Shown here: positions 1 to 5,900 of the stretch, piece by piece
How positions within the stretch are numbered: the stretch's first letter is position 1
Layout: each line of letters starts with the position of its first letter
DNA from: Spirochaetales bacterium
GTDB lineage: Bacteria; Spirochaetota; Spirochaetia; Sphaerochaetales; Sphaerochaetaceae
Direction: 5' to 3'
NCBI GenBank assembly: GCA_028723145.1
Contig: JAQYFM010000151.1
Location: forward strand, 1 to 7,401
Length of the DNA stretch: 7,401 nucleotides
Program-made: the position numbers and the translations under genes
Notes under the pieces: model-generated
What the model saw: the letters and a program-made list of their open reading frames with translations, nothing else
Databases searched by the model: none
Told to the model about the DNA's origin: nothing

Positions 1-657
1 AATTGTGTAAGATTGTCCATCTTTTACAAAATGAGTACCAAGTTGTCTAAAGGTGAAATTAACATTAGCATTTAGGCATTGTTCTCTAATTGATAACACC
101 CAAGAATAATCTAATATACGTGCTTCCTTATCAGATTCACCTCCAACAACAACCTCCTCAATATTATCTAAATAATTAGATATATCAACTTTCTCAATTA
201 ATGGTTGAGCAGTAATTACTCTATGCTTTATCGGCAATGAAGTAAAAATAGATAACCTTTTATCTGCACTATCTTGGTCCTCAATTGTGCAGCAAATAGT
301 TACGTTTTCATAACCATTATTCCAATCAGGAGGTAAACAATCCTTTAGTCTGCTTATTCGCTTAGTTAAGAATAAAAAGTGACAATCACTCCTTTCCTTT
401 ATCATGCGCCAAGCATCTTCTCTCCACTCATCAGCTTCTTCTATCAAAAAGTCAGTTGAAAAACATAGATAAACAAGACCAGCTTTCATCTTATAAGATC
501 CATTTTTGTTCTTAGAAATTGGATAATCGAATTGCTTAGTCTTAACAATATTAGATGTATCTATACCTCGTTTCGAATCACCCTTATGAATATAACAATG
601 AAGGCAACCCGTACTACATTTTTTGCACCCTCTCCAAGGGCTCCACATTCTAGCCAT
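1..657 (-). CDS. DUF5131 family protein (phage Gp37/Gp68-like), C-terminus cut by window edge
   Basis: The minus strand from the ATG at 657 is open for 219 codons to the window edge. The N-terminus carries W5-S-P-W-R-G-C11-x2-C14-S-x2-C18-x2-C21-Y22, the cysteine-rich start typical of DUF5131 (PF07505), followed by the HKGD and RGIDT segments usual in its clostridial members. Later family-like segments are FLTKR, the ITAQPLIE stretch and VVVGGES. C14-x3-C18-x2-C21 has the spacing of a radical SAM iron-sulfur motif, but no activity is established to my knowledge. From memory, full members run about 240-280 residues, so only a short tail is missing. The start is supported by AAGGA seven bases upstream. 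Its ATG shares one base with the stop of the preceding GyrI-like gene (TAATG), which implies translational coupling. The family name is fairly secure; the function is unknown. Confidence 0.85.
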   Translation of the reverse strand, partial: MARMWSPWRGCKKCSTGCLHCYIHKGDSKRGIDTSNIVKTKQFDYPISKNKNGSYKMKAGLVYLCFSTDFLIEEADEWREDAWRMIKERSDCHFLFLTKRISRLKDCLPPDWNNGYENVTICCTIEDQDSADKRLSIFTSLPIKHRVITAQPLIEKVDISNYLDNIEEVVVGGESDKEARILDYSWVLSIREQCLNANVNFTFRQLGTHFVKDGQSYTI

Positions 658-1272
658 TAACTTTTCCTTATTGGAAGACGAATAATAGTTTTCCAGTTCA
701 CAACTTTGCATCTTCTTGGATCAGAAAGGTAAATCTCATGGTGTAATCTACTATCGGAATAATCAAATACATATCCATTTAAGGACAGATATTCTTCCAT
801 CTTATTTATTGTAGAGGTTTCACTATCAAAGGCCCCAATATGCATACATTGAACACATAAACCTTCATCAACTTTAACTAATTTTACATTAGCAAAATCT
901 AAGTTTTTTTTCTTTTCACAAATGTTTAAATAGCTATTAAACTCTTCTTGAGTAATTTCTATTGGAAGTCGTATTACAGAATACCAACAAAATGATTCCT
1001 TATTACTATTATCGACACCAACAACTCCTTCTTGATACCAAAAGCCTTCAAGAGGAGGTACTACATAGTCAAAAACCTGTTTCTTATCCATTTTTATTGT
1101 AAATGCAACAATGTATAATTTTTCTAAAGCCTTTTTTATACTCTCCTTCCTCTTCATTTGGATTCCCTTTTCCTTTTACAACTATATACCACATAGGTGG
1201 AACATTGATTATAGACGGCTCTTTCTTTGGGTTATACAGTTCTTTTTCGCTCTTTTTAACATCAATTTTCAT
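657..1272 (-). pseudogene. GyrI-like small-molecule-binding domain protein, split by a frameshift
   Basis: Two overlapping minus-strand frames encode one protein. The upstream frame starts at ATG 1272 (SD AGGAG about nine bases before) and gives MKIDVKK, PPMWYIVVKGKGNPNEEEGEYKK, then becomes nonsense and stops at 1084. The downstream frame supplies ALEKLYIVAFTIKM and continues to 657. Joined at the A6 run (T1132-T1137 on the plus strand), they give about 204 residues, the usual length of GyrI-like proteins (COG4832), whose N-terminus commonly reads like this one. Five A instead of six would restore the frame. GyrI-like domains bind small molecules; some relatives hydrolyse cyclopropanoid compounds. 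The start overlaps the TIGR04076 gene by 11 nt, and the stop overlaps the DUF5131 start by one base. The defect may be real, a phase-variable state or a sequencing error. The ATG at 1157 opens the second frame but has no SD. Confidence 0.85.
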
Positions 1273-1615
1273 GAACAATCTCTCCTGTATAAAAATTAGG
1301 GTTATTTAATGGTTTTGCTGAAAGATGAAAAATCACACAGCCATCAGGACATACAATATCTTTCTCAAAAACATCACTTCCCCCGATATTTTTTAAGCTA
1401 CCACCACTTCTAATTGCTTCCATTATTGGGTAAACAATCATCATTAATTTAGGGCAAATTCCAAAACCTTCTTCATTTACAGGAGAACCATAAGTTGAGT
1501 GATAAACATCCCCTATTTCTTCTCCATTCCTACATAATCCTTCAGTTTTATCACCTCTAAGATATCCTTTAACAGTTAATTCAAATTCATACTCTTCATT
1601 AAACCATTTTTTCAT
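1262..1615 (-). CDS. TIGR04076 family protein
   Basis: This 117-residue soluble protein opens with MKKWFNEEYEFELTV, followed by LRGDKTEGLCRNGEE, a central YPIMEAIRSGGSLKNIGG segment and a CPDGCVIF motif near the end. That order and length match the uncharacterised TIGR04076 family. Cysteines lie at 28, 54, 89 and 93. The C-P-D-G-C pair looks like a metal or redox site, but that is inference. The ATG at 1615 has AAGAGG a few bases upstream and lies inside the end of the YafY-like gene (17-nt overlap). The stop lies inside the start of the GyrI-like gene (11-nt overlap), so the three genes are almost certainly cotranscribed. I recall such genes beside YafY-type regulators and GyrI-like genes in other Firmicutes, but have not checked this. 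The biochemical role is unknown. Confidence 0.88.
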   Translation of the reverse strand: MKKWFNEEYEFELTVKGYLRGDKTEGLCRNGEEIGDVYHSTYGSPVNEEGFGICPKLMMIVYPIMEAIRSGGSLKNIGGSDVFEKDIVCPDGCVIFHLSAKPLNNPNFYTGEIVHEN

Positions 1616-2513
1616 ATATGCCTCTTATCTCATCACAAAATGTGCAAATCTTTTCTCTTAAATATTTAGGCTCTAATACTTCTGCCTTATCCTTAAATGT
1701 TAATAAAAAGGTTAGAAAATAATCTTCATCTGCATATCTTCCCTTAAAAAGGATCCTGCCATCAGGAAGATGTGATAAATTCTCTTTTCCAAAATTCTCA
1801 TAAAGGCGCCATTTAACACTGCTATCAAAGGCAACACTTACTTCTTGTCCTTGGTCAAAGATGTTTTGAGATGAAAGAGATGGCAATGAAGGATTTCTAT
1901 TAATATAGGTTTCATCTAAGGTAGAAATATTTTCTATTCTATTAAGCTTAAATAGTCTCATAGCAGAACGCTCAATTGAATACGCCCAAACATACCAATT
2001 AGACCAGTGAAATACCAAATAGTATGGTTCTACCTTTCGTATTTCATCACTTGTAGGACTTATGTATCTAAATGATACGAGTTTTCTTTTACTGATTGCA
2101 TTCTTGAAAGTATTAATCTTTTCGGTTACATCATCATGAAACCAAGAAGAGAGATCAATTAGCATATACTCACTACCAGTGATAATATTTGAAGAGCCCG
2201 CACTAAGTTTCTCCATTAAATAGCGGTTACTATTACTCTTACTAACACTATCTAGACTTCTTAATCCAGATAGTATTGCTGCCATTTCATTGCTACTTAA
2301 TAGTGTTTTATCAAGCTTAAAGCTATCTAAAATTGAAATACCACCACCAAGCCCTTGCTTTGAAACGATAGGAATTCCAGAGAGATTTAAATCATCTATA
2401 TCTCTTTGTATCGTCCTAGTACTTACCTCTAGTTTTTTAGCAAGCTCAGATATTGTAATAATATCCTTTTGAAGAAGTACTGTAAGAATTGCTAATTGTC
2501 TTTCACTTTTCAT
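1599..2513 (-). CDS. YafY-like transcriptional regulator, HTH plus WYL domain
   Basis: This is a 304-residue DNA-binding regulator from the ATG at 2513. Residues 2-60 form a DeoR/HTH_11-type winged helix (SERQLAIL, then ISELAKKLEVSTRTIQRDI, with a GGGISI wing). Residues about 133-195 form the WYL ligand-sensing domain, whose signature here reads W173-Y174-V175-W-A-Y. A C-terminal WCX-like region follows (about 223-302, starting VSVAFD). The length is normal for the family. A TTG at 2543 would add ten unlikely residues (MSCLVLYNSA) before the usual MKSERQ start. No SD precedes 2513, but a TATAAT lies seven bases upstream, so the mRNA may be leaderless. As first gene of an overlapping cluster, it probably controls itself and the downstream genes. 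The ligand is unknown. Confidence 0.9.
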   Translation of the reverse strand: MKSERQLAILTVLLQKDIITISELAKKLEVSTRTIQRDIDDLNLSGIPIVSKQGLGGGISILDSFKLDKTLLSSNEMAAILSGLRSLDSVSKSNSNRYLMEKLSAGSSNIITGSEYMLIDLSSWFHDDVTEKINTFKNAISKRKLVSFRYISPTSDEIRKVEPYYLVFHWSNWYVWAYSIERSAMRLFKLNRIENISTLDETYINRNPSLPSLSSQNIFDQGQEVSVAFDSSVKWRLYENFGKENLSHLPDGRILFKGRYADEDYFLTFLLTFKDKAEVLEPKYLREKICTFCDEIRGIYEKMV

Positions 2514-2519
2514 GGCACT

Positions 2520-2548
2520 ATTATATAGCACCAAACATGACAACTGTA
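2520..2548 (-). promoter_or_regulatory. Candidate promoter of the YafY-like operon (leaderless)
   Basis: A perfect minus-strand TATAAT occupies 2525-2520. Seventeen bases upstream, TACAGT (2548-2543) is a poor -35 match. Transcription starting about seven bases after the -10 box would begin at or next to the A of the ATG at 2513. The missing SD fits this. A weak -35 is common where a regulator acts, and the inverted repeat at 2539-2552 covers it. Confidence 0.55.
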
Positions 2549-2552
2549 TGTC
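2539..2552. repeat. Inverted repeat, candidate operator for the YafY-like regulator
   Basis: GACA-ACTGTA-TGTC is a perfect 4+4 inverted repeat with a six-base centre. It overlaps the candidate -35 region and lies about 26 bp before the regulator's ATG. Position and dyad symmetry suit a dimeric winged-helix repressor binding its own promoter. The arms are short, so chance is not excluded, and the assignment rests on location. Confidence 0.4.
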
Positions 2553-3107
2553 TTATTTATATTTACTAATCCAATTTGCAAGAAAATCCATTTCCTCAGG
2601 AGTGTGAAAGTAATGCTCTCCATTTTTCAAAATATCTAATGTTGCATTATTTTCCTTTGCAAAAGAAGAAATTGTTTTTAAGGAAGTAAGGTTATCAAAC
2701 TCTCCATAAGCTATATGAGCTATGCTATTAATATGAGGGATATTATTGCAGGCAAAAGTATAGTAATCCCAAGATAAATCGGCTATTACTTTCTTCTCTT
2801 CAAGCTCCTTTAAACTAATATTTCTTTCTCTCATCATGCCTTCAATTAACCTTTTCATATCGACAACAGGAGAAATAAGGAATGCTTTACGAAACGAAAA
2901 ATTACATAGCATTGCAAAATAAGCTCCAATACTGTTTGCAATTAAGACAATGTCCTTATTTTCTTCAAAGAAGACCTTTGTTTCTTCTTTAAAATCCCAA
3001 GGAGTGTTACTTTTATAATCAAGTCCTATTACATCTTCACTAAAAATTTCTCTATAAAATTCAGCTTCGTTAGCACTTCCACCAGCACCATGTATGTATA
3101 CAACCAT
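2553..3107 (-). CDS. Small alpha/beta hydrolase
   Basis: This 184-residue cytosolic protein has a minimal alpha/beta-hydrolase layout. A beta strand leads into H6-G-A-G-G (oxyanion loop). The nucleophile elbow is A57-N-S59-I-G61, with Ser59 the likely nucleophile. The acid is probably D138 in GEFD. The catalytic histidine is probably H165 in GEHYFH, with H168 close by. N58 replaces the first glycine of the classic GxSxG motif. The short lid region (about 83-115) suggests a small soluble substrate, but no reaction can be assigned. An in-frame stop lies upstream with no other ATG, GTG or TTG between, so the ATG at 3107 is the only standard start, although no SD precedes it. It follows the MATE gene by 64 bp and ends 39 bp before the YafY-like ATG, so its operon membership is uncertain. 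Confidence 0.85.
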   Translation of the reverse strand: MVVYIHGAGGSANEAEFYREIFSEDVIGLDYKSNTPWDFKEETKVFFEENKDIVLIANSIGAYFAMLCNFSFRKAFLISPVVDMKRLIEGMMRERNISLKELEEKKVIADLSWDYYTFACNNIPHINSIAHIAYGEFDNLTSLKTISSFAKENNATLDILKNGEHYFHTPEEMDFLANWISKYK

Positions 3108-3135
3108 AATAAAGTAGTAGCATAATCAAATGCGG

Positions 3136-3174
3136 TAGGAAAAGATTTAAGAAATAAAATAATATTTTTTCCTA
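3136..3174. repeat. Inverted repeat in the MATE-hydrolase gap
   Basis: TAGGAAAA (3136-3143) and TTTTCCTA (3167-3174) are perfect 8-bp inverted arms around a 23-base AT-rich centre. The right arm includes the stop codon of the MATE gene. In the minus-strand transcript it could form a weak hairpin between MATE and hydrolase, but no U-run follows, so a classic terminator is unlikely. It could modestly affect mRNA stability, or be chance in AT-rich DNA. Confidence 0.35.
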
Positions 3175-4491
3175 TGCTTTTTTCAAACAACATAAATATA
3201 ATAATAAGCCAATAGTATCAGCAAAAAACCATCCTATAACAATTGAGGCCCAAATACCAACTACTCCAATAAATGCAGATAAAATATAAGCAAGTACTAC
3301 TCTTGTTCCTAATGAAATTATTGTTAGTAATAAACTTATTCCTGGTTTAGCTAAGGCTCTAAATAAACCATAAAGCAAGAAAAGATACCCTATTCCTATA
3401 TAGAATGAACCTTCTATTCTTAAGTATCTAACACCCTCATTAACAATGGTACTATCTGAGATAAATAATCTCATTAACCAATTAGAACCAAGATTTAAAA
3501 TAAAAGCCATTAGCAAGCAATAAATAGTTGAAATAGAAAATGCAACCTTTATTCCCTTTTTGATTCGCTCCTTTTCTCTTGCTCCATTATTTTGTGCAAT
3601 AAATATTGAGAACGCATTTCCAAATTCTTGGGAAGGCATATAAGCAAAAGCATCAATTTTAACTGCAGCAGCATATGCAGCCATTATTATTGGTCCAAAA
3701 CTATTTATAAGGCCTTGAACCATTAAGATACCTAGGTTCATTACCGATTGTTGCAAACAAGTTAAAAACGAAAAACTTGATAAAGTCTTTAACACTTCCT
3801 TCTTAACTCGTTTTATCTTGATGGTACCTCTCAATAATCTAGAGTGCTTATATGAGTAAAGTGCAATTCCAATTCCTGCTACATATTGTGATAGCACTGT
3901 CGCAGTAGCAGCACCAACAACTCTAGTATTAAGGAAAACTATAAATACAATATCTAAAAGGATATTTAAGATAGCGGAAAGAGCTAAAAACATTAGAGGA
4001 GTTCTTGCTTCACCTAAAGCTCTTAAAAATGAAGAAAAGAAATTATAAAGAAAGATTGCAGGAATCCCTAAATAAATAACTAATAGATAACTTCTCATTA
4101 TTGGCCAAATACTATTAGGGACACTTAAGAAGGTATCAAGATAATCAATTGTTAAGTAGGTAATTAAAGTAATTAGTGCTGTAATAATAGCTATTAGGAA
4201 AAACGCTGCAGCTACAGCACCCTTTATTCCCTCCTCATCTCTTTGCCCAAATCTAATTGAAAAAAGTGTTCCACTTCCCATTGCAAGGCCCAAAATTACT
4301 GAAACAAGAAATGTCATTAATGTAAATGATGAGCCAACTGCAGCTAGGGCATCAGAACCAATTGCTCTACCAACTATTAGGGTGTCAGCCACATTGTAGC
4401 ATTGTTGCAGAAGATTTCCCAAAATCATGGGTAATGAAAATAAGAGTAAAGAAGAAGTTACATTACCATGGGTCAAATCTCTTTGCATCAT
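3172..4491 (-). CDS. MATE family multidrug efflux transporter
   Basis: This 439-residue protein is hydrophobic throughout, with about twelve membrane segments, the standard MATE size and topology. Diagnostic segments are the first helix SLPMILGNLLQQCYNVADTL with D36, the following IVGRAIG, the loop FGQRDEEGIKGAV near residue 81, and LRALGEARTPL after the fourth helix. MATE proteins export cationic drugs or metabolites using a sodium or proton gradient. The substrate cannot be read from sequence. The ATG at 4491 overlaps the lipoprotein stop by 4 nt (ATGA), indicating translational coupling. A second ATG immediately follows and gives almost the same protein, with the family-typical QRDLTHGN start. 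The lipoprotein and SAP-domain genes precede it in the same transcription unit. Confidence 0.93.
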   Translation of the reverse strand: MMQRDLTHGNVTSSLLLFSLPMILGNLLQQCYNVADTLIVGRAIGSDALAAVGSSFTLMTFLVSVILGLAMGSGTLFSIRFGQRDEEGIKGAVAAAFFLIAIITALITLITYLTIDYLDTFLSVPNSIWPIMRSYLLVIYLGIPAIFLYNFFSSFLRALGEARTPLMFLALSAILNILLDIVFIVFLNTRVVGAATATVLSQYVAGIGIALYSYKHSRLLRGTIKIKRVKKEVLKTLSSFSFLTCLQQSVMNLGILMVQGLINSFGPIIMAAYAAAVKIDAFAYMPSQEFGNAFSIFIAQNNGAREKERIKKGIKVAFSISTIYCLLMAFILNLGSNWLMRLFISDSTIVNEGVRYLRIEGSFYIGIGYLFLLYGLFRALAKPGISLLLTIISLGTRVVLAYILSAFIGVVGIWASIVIGWFFADTIGLLLYLCCLKKA

Positions 4492-4850
4492 TTCTCACTA
4501 AACTCCAGCATAAAGGTCCCTTTATAATTTTCTGCAGTAATAATAGCTTCATACTCACCACTCTCCTTTAAGTTTACTACGAAATATTCAGGGCAATCAG
4601 AACCAATATATGGGATATATGAAGGATTATCTAAAGAAGAGACCTTTAAGCCGAAAGTTCCACTTTCTTTTAATAAGGATACTTTTATCTCCCCCTCTTT
4701 ACCATCACAAATTTCGAAGTATCTTCTTTCAACACCATTATAGAGTGTTACACCATCAACAATATTAACAGTCATACTTTCTTTTTCTTTACTTGTACAA
4801 CTAACAAAACAAAGTAATATGATAAAAATATAAACACTCTTTTTAAACAT
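4488..4850 (-). CDS. Small putative lipoprotein
   Basis: This 120-residue protein has an N-terminal lipoprotein signal: K3-K4, a hydrophobic stretch (about 5-16), then F15-V-S-C18. Cys18 would be lipidated and the mature protein anchored outside the membrane. Phe at position -3 is less usual than Leu, so the lipobox is imperfect. The remainder alternates short polar and hydrophobic stretches (GEIKVSLLKESGTFGLKV, GEYEAIITAENYKGTFMLEF) and looks beta-rich, like a small beta-sandwich. I recognise no named domain. GGAG lies five bases before the ATG, which shares one base with the SAP-gene stop (TAATG). The stop overlaps the MATE start. The coupling suggests a role linked to the transporter or the cell envelope, but this is inference. 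Confidence 0.75.
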   Translation of the reverse strand: MFKKSVYIFIILLCFVSCTSKEKESMTVNIVDGVTLYNGVERRYFEICDGKEGEIKVSLLKESGTFGLKVSSLDNPSYIPYIGSDCPEYFVVNLKESGEYEAIITAENYKGTFMLEFSEK

Positions 4851-5344
4851 TATTTCTCCAACACTTCAAGATCTGATTCTTCAAAAATAGGATGCAAGGC
4901 TTTTGCTTTCTTATAGTTCCAACACCTTATTGCATCATTAAGATTATATCCTTTACAAGTGGAAAAGAAAGCTTTAACGTAAGCATTATATTCAAACTGA
5001 GGGTCTATTTCCTGTTTTTCCTTTATAACATCCTTATATGCATTAACAGCTTCGAGATAAGTTTTACCAGCATTAGCCTTAAGCCACTTTTGGAAAGGTA
5101 CTTTAAAAGAAAAGCTCTTTCCTAATTTACTCACAAAGTATTCTCTATGTTTTTGAGAGCAAATAATATTTTCTTCAATTATTGTTTCATCTTTAATTTC
5201 AGAAGGAGTATTATTCTTTATTCTAGACTTAACAACTACATTATTACCTGTTGTTAATCTATAAATTAAATCTTCCTTGCTTCCACTTATAGAAAGTCCT
5301 AAGGTTCTACACTCTTGTTTTAGTTCTTCTTTTGTCTTGTACAT
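4850..5344 (-). CDS. SAP domain protein with C-terminal DUF6434-like repeats
   Basis: This 164-residue soluble protein begins with a SAP motif (about residues 3-31: TKEELKQECRTLGLSISGSK and following EDLIYRL), a helix-extended loop-helix fold usually binding DNA or RNA. A polar linker (about 35-62) follows. The C-terminal part contains two related units, F80-Y103 (with FQKWLKANAGKTYLEAV) and F117-Y144 (with GYNLNDAIRCWNYKK). It resembles the DUF6434 region found in other SAP-domain proteins; that name is from memory. The ATG at 5344 has AAAGGA seven bases upstream. It is the first gene of the run SAP-lipoprotein-MATE, with a candidate promoter at 5377-5404. A nucleic-acid-binding role is likely from the SAP motif, but a regulatory function is not shown. 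Confidence 0.82.
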   Translation of the reverse strand: MYKTKEELKQECRTLGLSISGSKEDLIYRLTTGNNVVVKSRIKNNTPSEIKDETIIEENIICSQKHREYFVSKLGKSFSFKVPFQKWLKANAGKTYLEAVNAYKDVIKEKQEIDPQFEYNAYVKAFFSTCKGYNLNDAIRCWNYKKAKALHPIFEESDLEVLEK

Positions 5345-5376
5345 ATATTGTCCTTTATGATGGAAGTTAGATTTTT

Positions 5377-5404
5377 ATCTTAGAACATAATATTTCTCTT
5401 GCAA
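5377..5404 (-). promoter_or_regulatory. Candidate promoter of the SAP-lipoprotein-MATE operon
   Basis: On the minus strand, TTGCAA (5404-5399) and TAAGAT (5382-5377) are separated by 16 bases; each matches four of six consensus bases. Transcription would start near 5370, leaving a leader of about 25 bases with a good SD (AAAGGA) before the ATG at 5344. It is the best match between the gene and the rest of the gap, but AT-rich DNA yields such matches often. Confidence 0.45.
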
Positions 5405-5606
5405 ATAAAATTAAACTATTGAAAAAAGACCTTTTAACAGAGGTATAAAATGAAAAAATATTTTTATAGTTTTAAATGATTCAGACTAAGTTCATTGACA
5501 GCAAGATGAAAGGGAGAAGTAGGGATAAATATACAGGTTCTCTTTCTGAGGTTTGAGAATATTTTCTTCAGCCTTAATATATCCAATATCTACTTGATTT
5601 GAAAAT

Positions 5607-5619
5607 AGATACTGTATCT
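5607..5619. repeat. Perfect 13-bp palindrome (odd centre)
   Basis: AGATAC-T-GTATCT has two perfect 6-bp arms around one base, about 290 bp before the radical SAM start. It could be a binding site for a dimeric regulator of either divergent gene. No known operator was recognised. Confidence 0.35.
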
Positions 5620-5661
5620 TAGATCTTATTTAAAACTTATACTTGTAATTTTAATTGAATT

Positions 5662-5687
5662 TTAGACATTTATAAGCATTTGTCTAA
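5662..5687. repeat. Inverted repeat with 7-bp arms
   Basis: TTAGACA (5662-5668) and TGTCTAA (5681-5687) are perfect inverted arms 12 bases apart, followed on the plus strand by TTTTT. The TGTCTAATTTTT end resembles a weak terminator, though the stem is AT-rich and the loop long. It could instead be a regulator site, with arm centres about two helical turns apart. Confidence 0.35.
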
Positions 5688-5771
5688 TTTTTAATCAAAG
5701 TAGTTATTTTGTTTATAGTTAATAGATAATCTCATTATTAAACTTCCTTTACAAAAAGCATACTTGGAAAT

Positions 5772-5878
5772 ACTAAGGATTCTCTTAGTCTCCCTTTTCC
5801 CATTCTGGTTCTGGTACAGAAACAACTCTAAGTTTGCTTAAACAAACCTTATCCGTCCCTGCAAAAAGCAGGGAACGG
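5772..5878 (+). promoter_or_regulatory. Structured 5' leader with four hairpins, possible cis-regulatory RNA
   Basis: Four local hairpins follow one another. H1 pairs ACTAAG (5772-5777) with CTTAGT (5783-5788). H2 pairs TTCTG (5809-5813) with CAGAA (5817-5821). H3 pairs TAAGTTTG (5829-5836) with CAAA (5843-5846) and CTTA (5848-5851), with C5847 bulged. H4 pairs CCGTCCCTGC (5853-5862) with GCAGGG (5868-5873) and ACGG (5875-5878), with A5874 bulged. H4 is GC-rich in AT-rich surroundings and ends 11 bases before the SD. Alternative pairings exist: AAACC (5844-5848) with GGTTT (5877-5881), and TTATCC (5849-5854) with GGATAA (5893-5898), which covers part of the SD. No known riboswitch or T-box consensus was recognised. 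The transcript start is unknown. Confidence 0.45.
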
Positions 5879-5889
5879 TTTATAAATGT

Positions 5890-5894
5890 GGAGG
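5890..5894 (+). promoter_or_regulatory. Ribosome binding site that fixes the radical SAM start
   Basis: GGAGG lies six bases before the ATG at 5901, a textbook SD. It rules against the in-frame ATG at 5886, which lies before this SD and would only add MWRII. The last two G also belong to the GGATAA segment that can pair with leader bases 5849-5854. Confidence 0.9.
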
Positions 5895-5900
5895 ATAATT

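Larger units (their letters stand above)
5345..5900. other. Divergent intergenic region of about 556 bp
   Basis: No convincing protein gene lies here. It separates the minus-strand SAP operon from the plus-strand radical SAM gene. Its left end holds the SAP promoter. The middle (about 5430-5740) is very AT-rich and contains two inverted repeats and two tiny reading frames of 9 and 26 codons. The right end (5772-5900) is a run of hairpins ending at a strong SD. No sigma-70 promoter for the radical SAM gene could be picked with confidence. Possible pieces such as TTGAAA at 5599 lack a good -10 box at the right distance. Confidence 0.7.

Noticed and set aside
1131..1140. Programmed -1 ribosomal frameshift at A-AAA-AAG in the GyrI-like gene
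   Set aside because: A -1 slip at this heptamer moves from the downstream frame to the upstream one, the opposite of what is needed.
1273..1278. TTG start at 1278 for the GyrI-like gene
   Set aside because: The ATG at 1272 has a well-spaced SD and gives the usual MKID start.
1103..1309. Plus-strand open frames opposite the GyrI-like gene
   Set aside because: They mirror the coding strand of a recognised protein family and have composition typical of antisense shadows.
2514..2543. TTG start at 2543 for the YafY-like regulator
   Set aside because: The extra ten residues are unlike the family, and they would span the candidate promoter and operator; the ATG at 2513 gives the normal N-terminus.
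4326..4571. Plus-strand open frame opposite the MATE start and lipoprotein end
   Set aside because: It crosses two well-supported minus-strand genes and its protein has no recognisable features.
5853..5886. Leader hairpin H4 as a classic intrinsic terminator
   Set aside because: The stem is strong, but only TTT then ATAAA follows, not a U-run, so termination is doubtful.
5345..5900. CRISPR array, tRNA or T-box in the intergenic region
   Set aside because: No regularly spaced direct repeats, no tRNA cloverleaf and no T-box consensus were found by eye.
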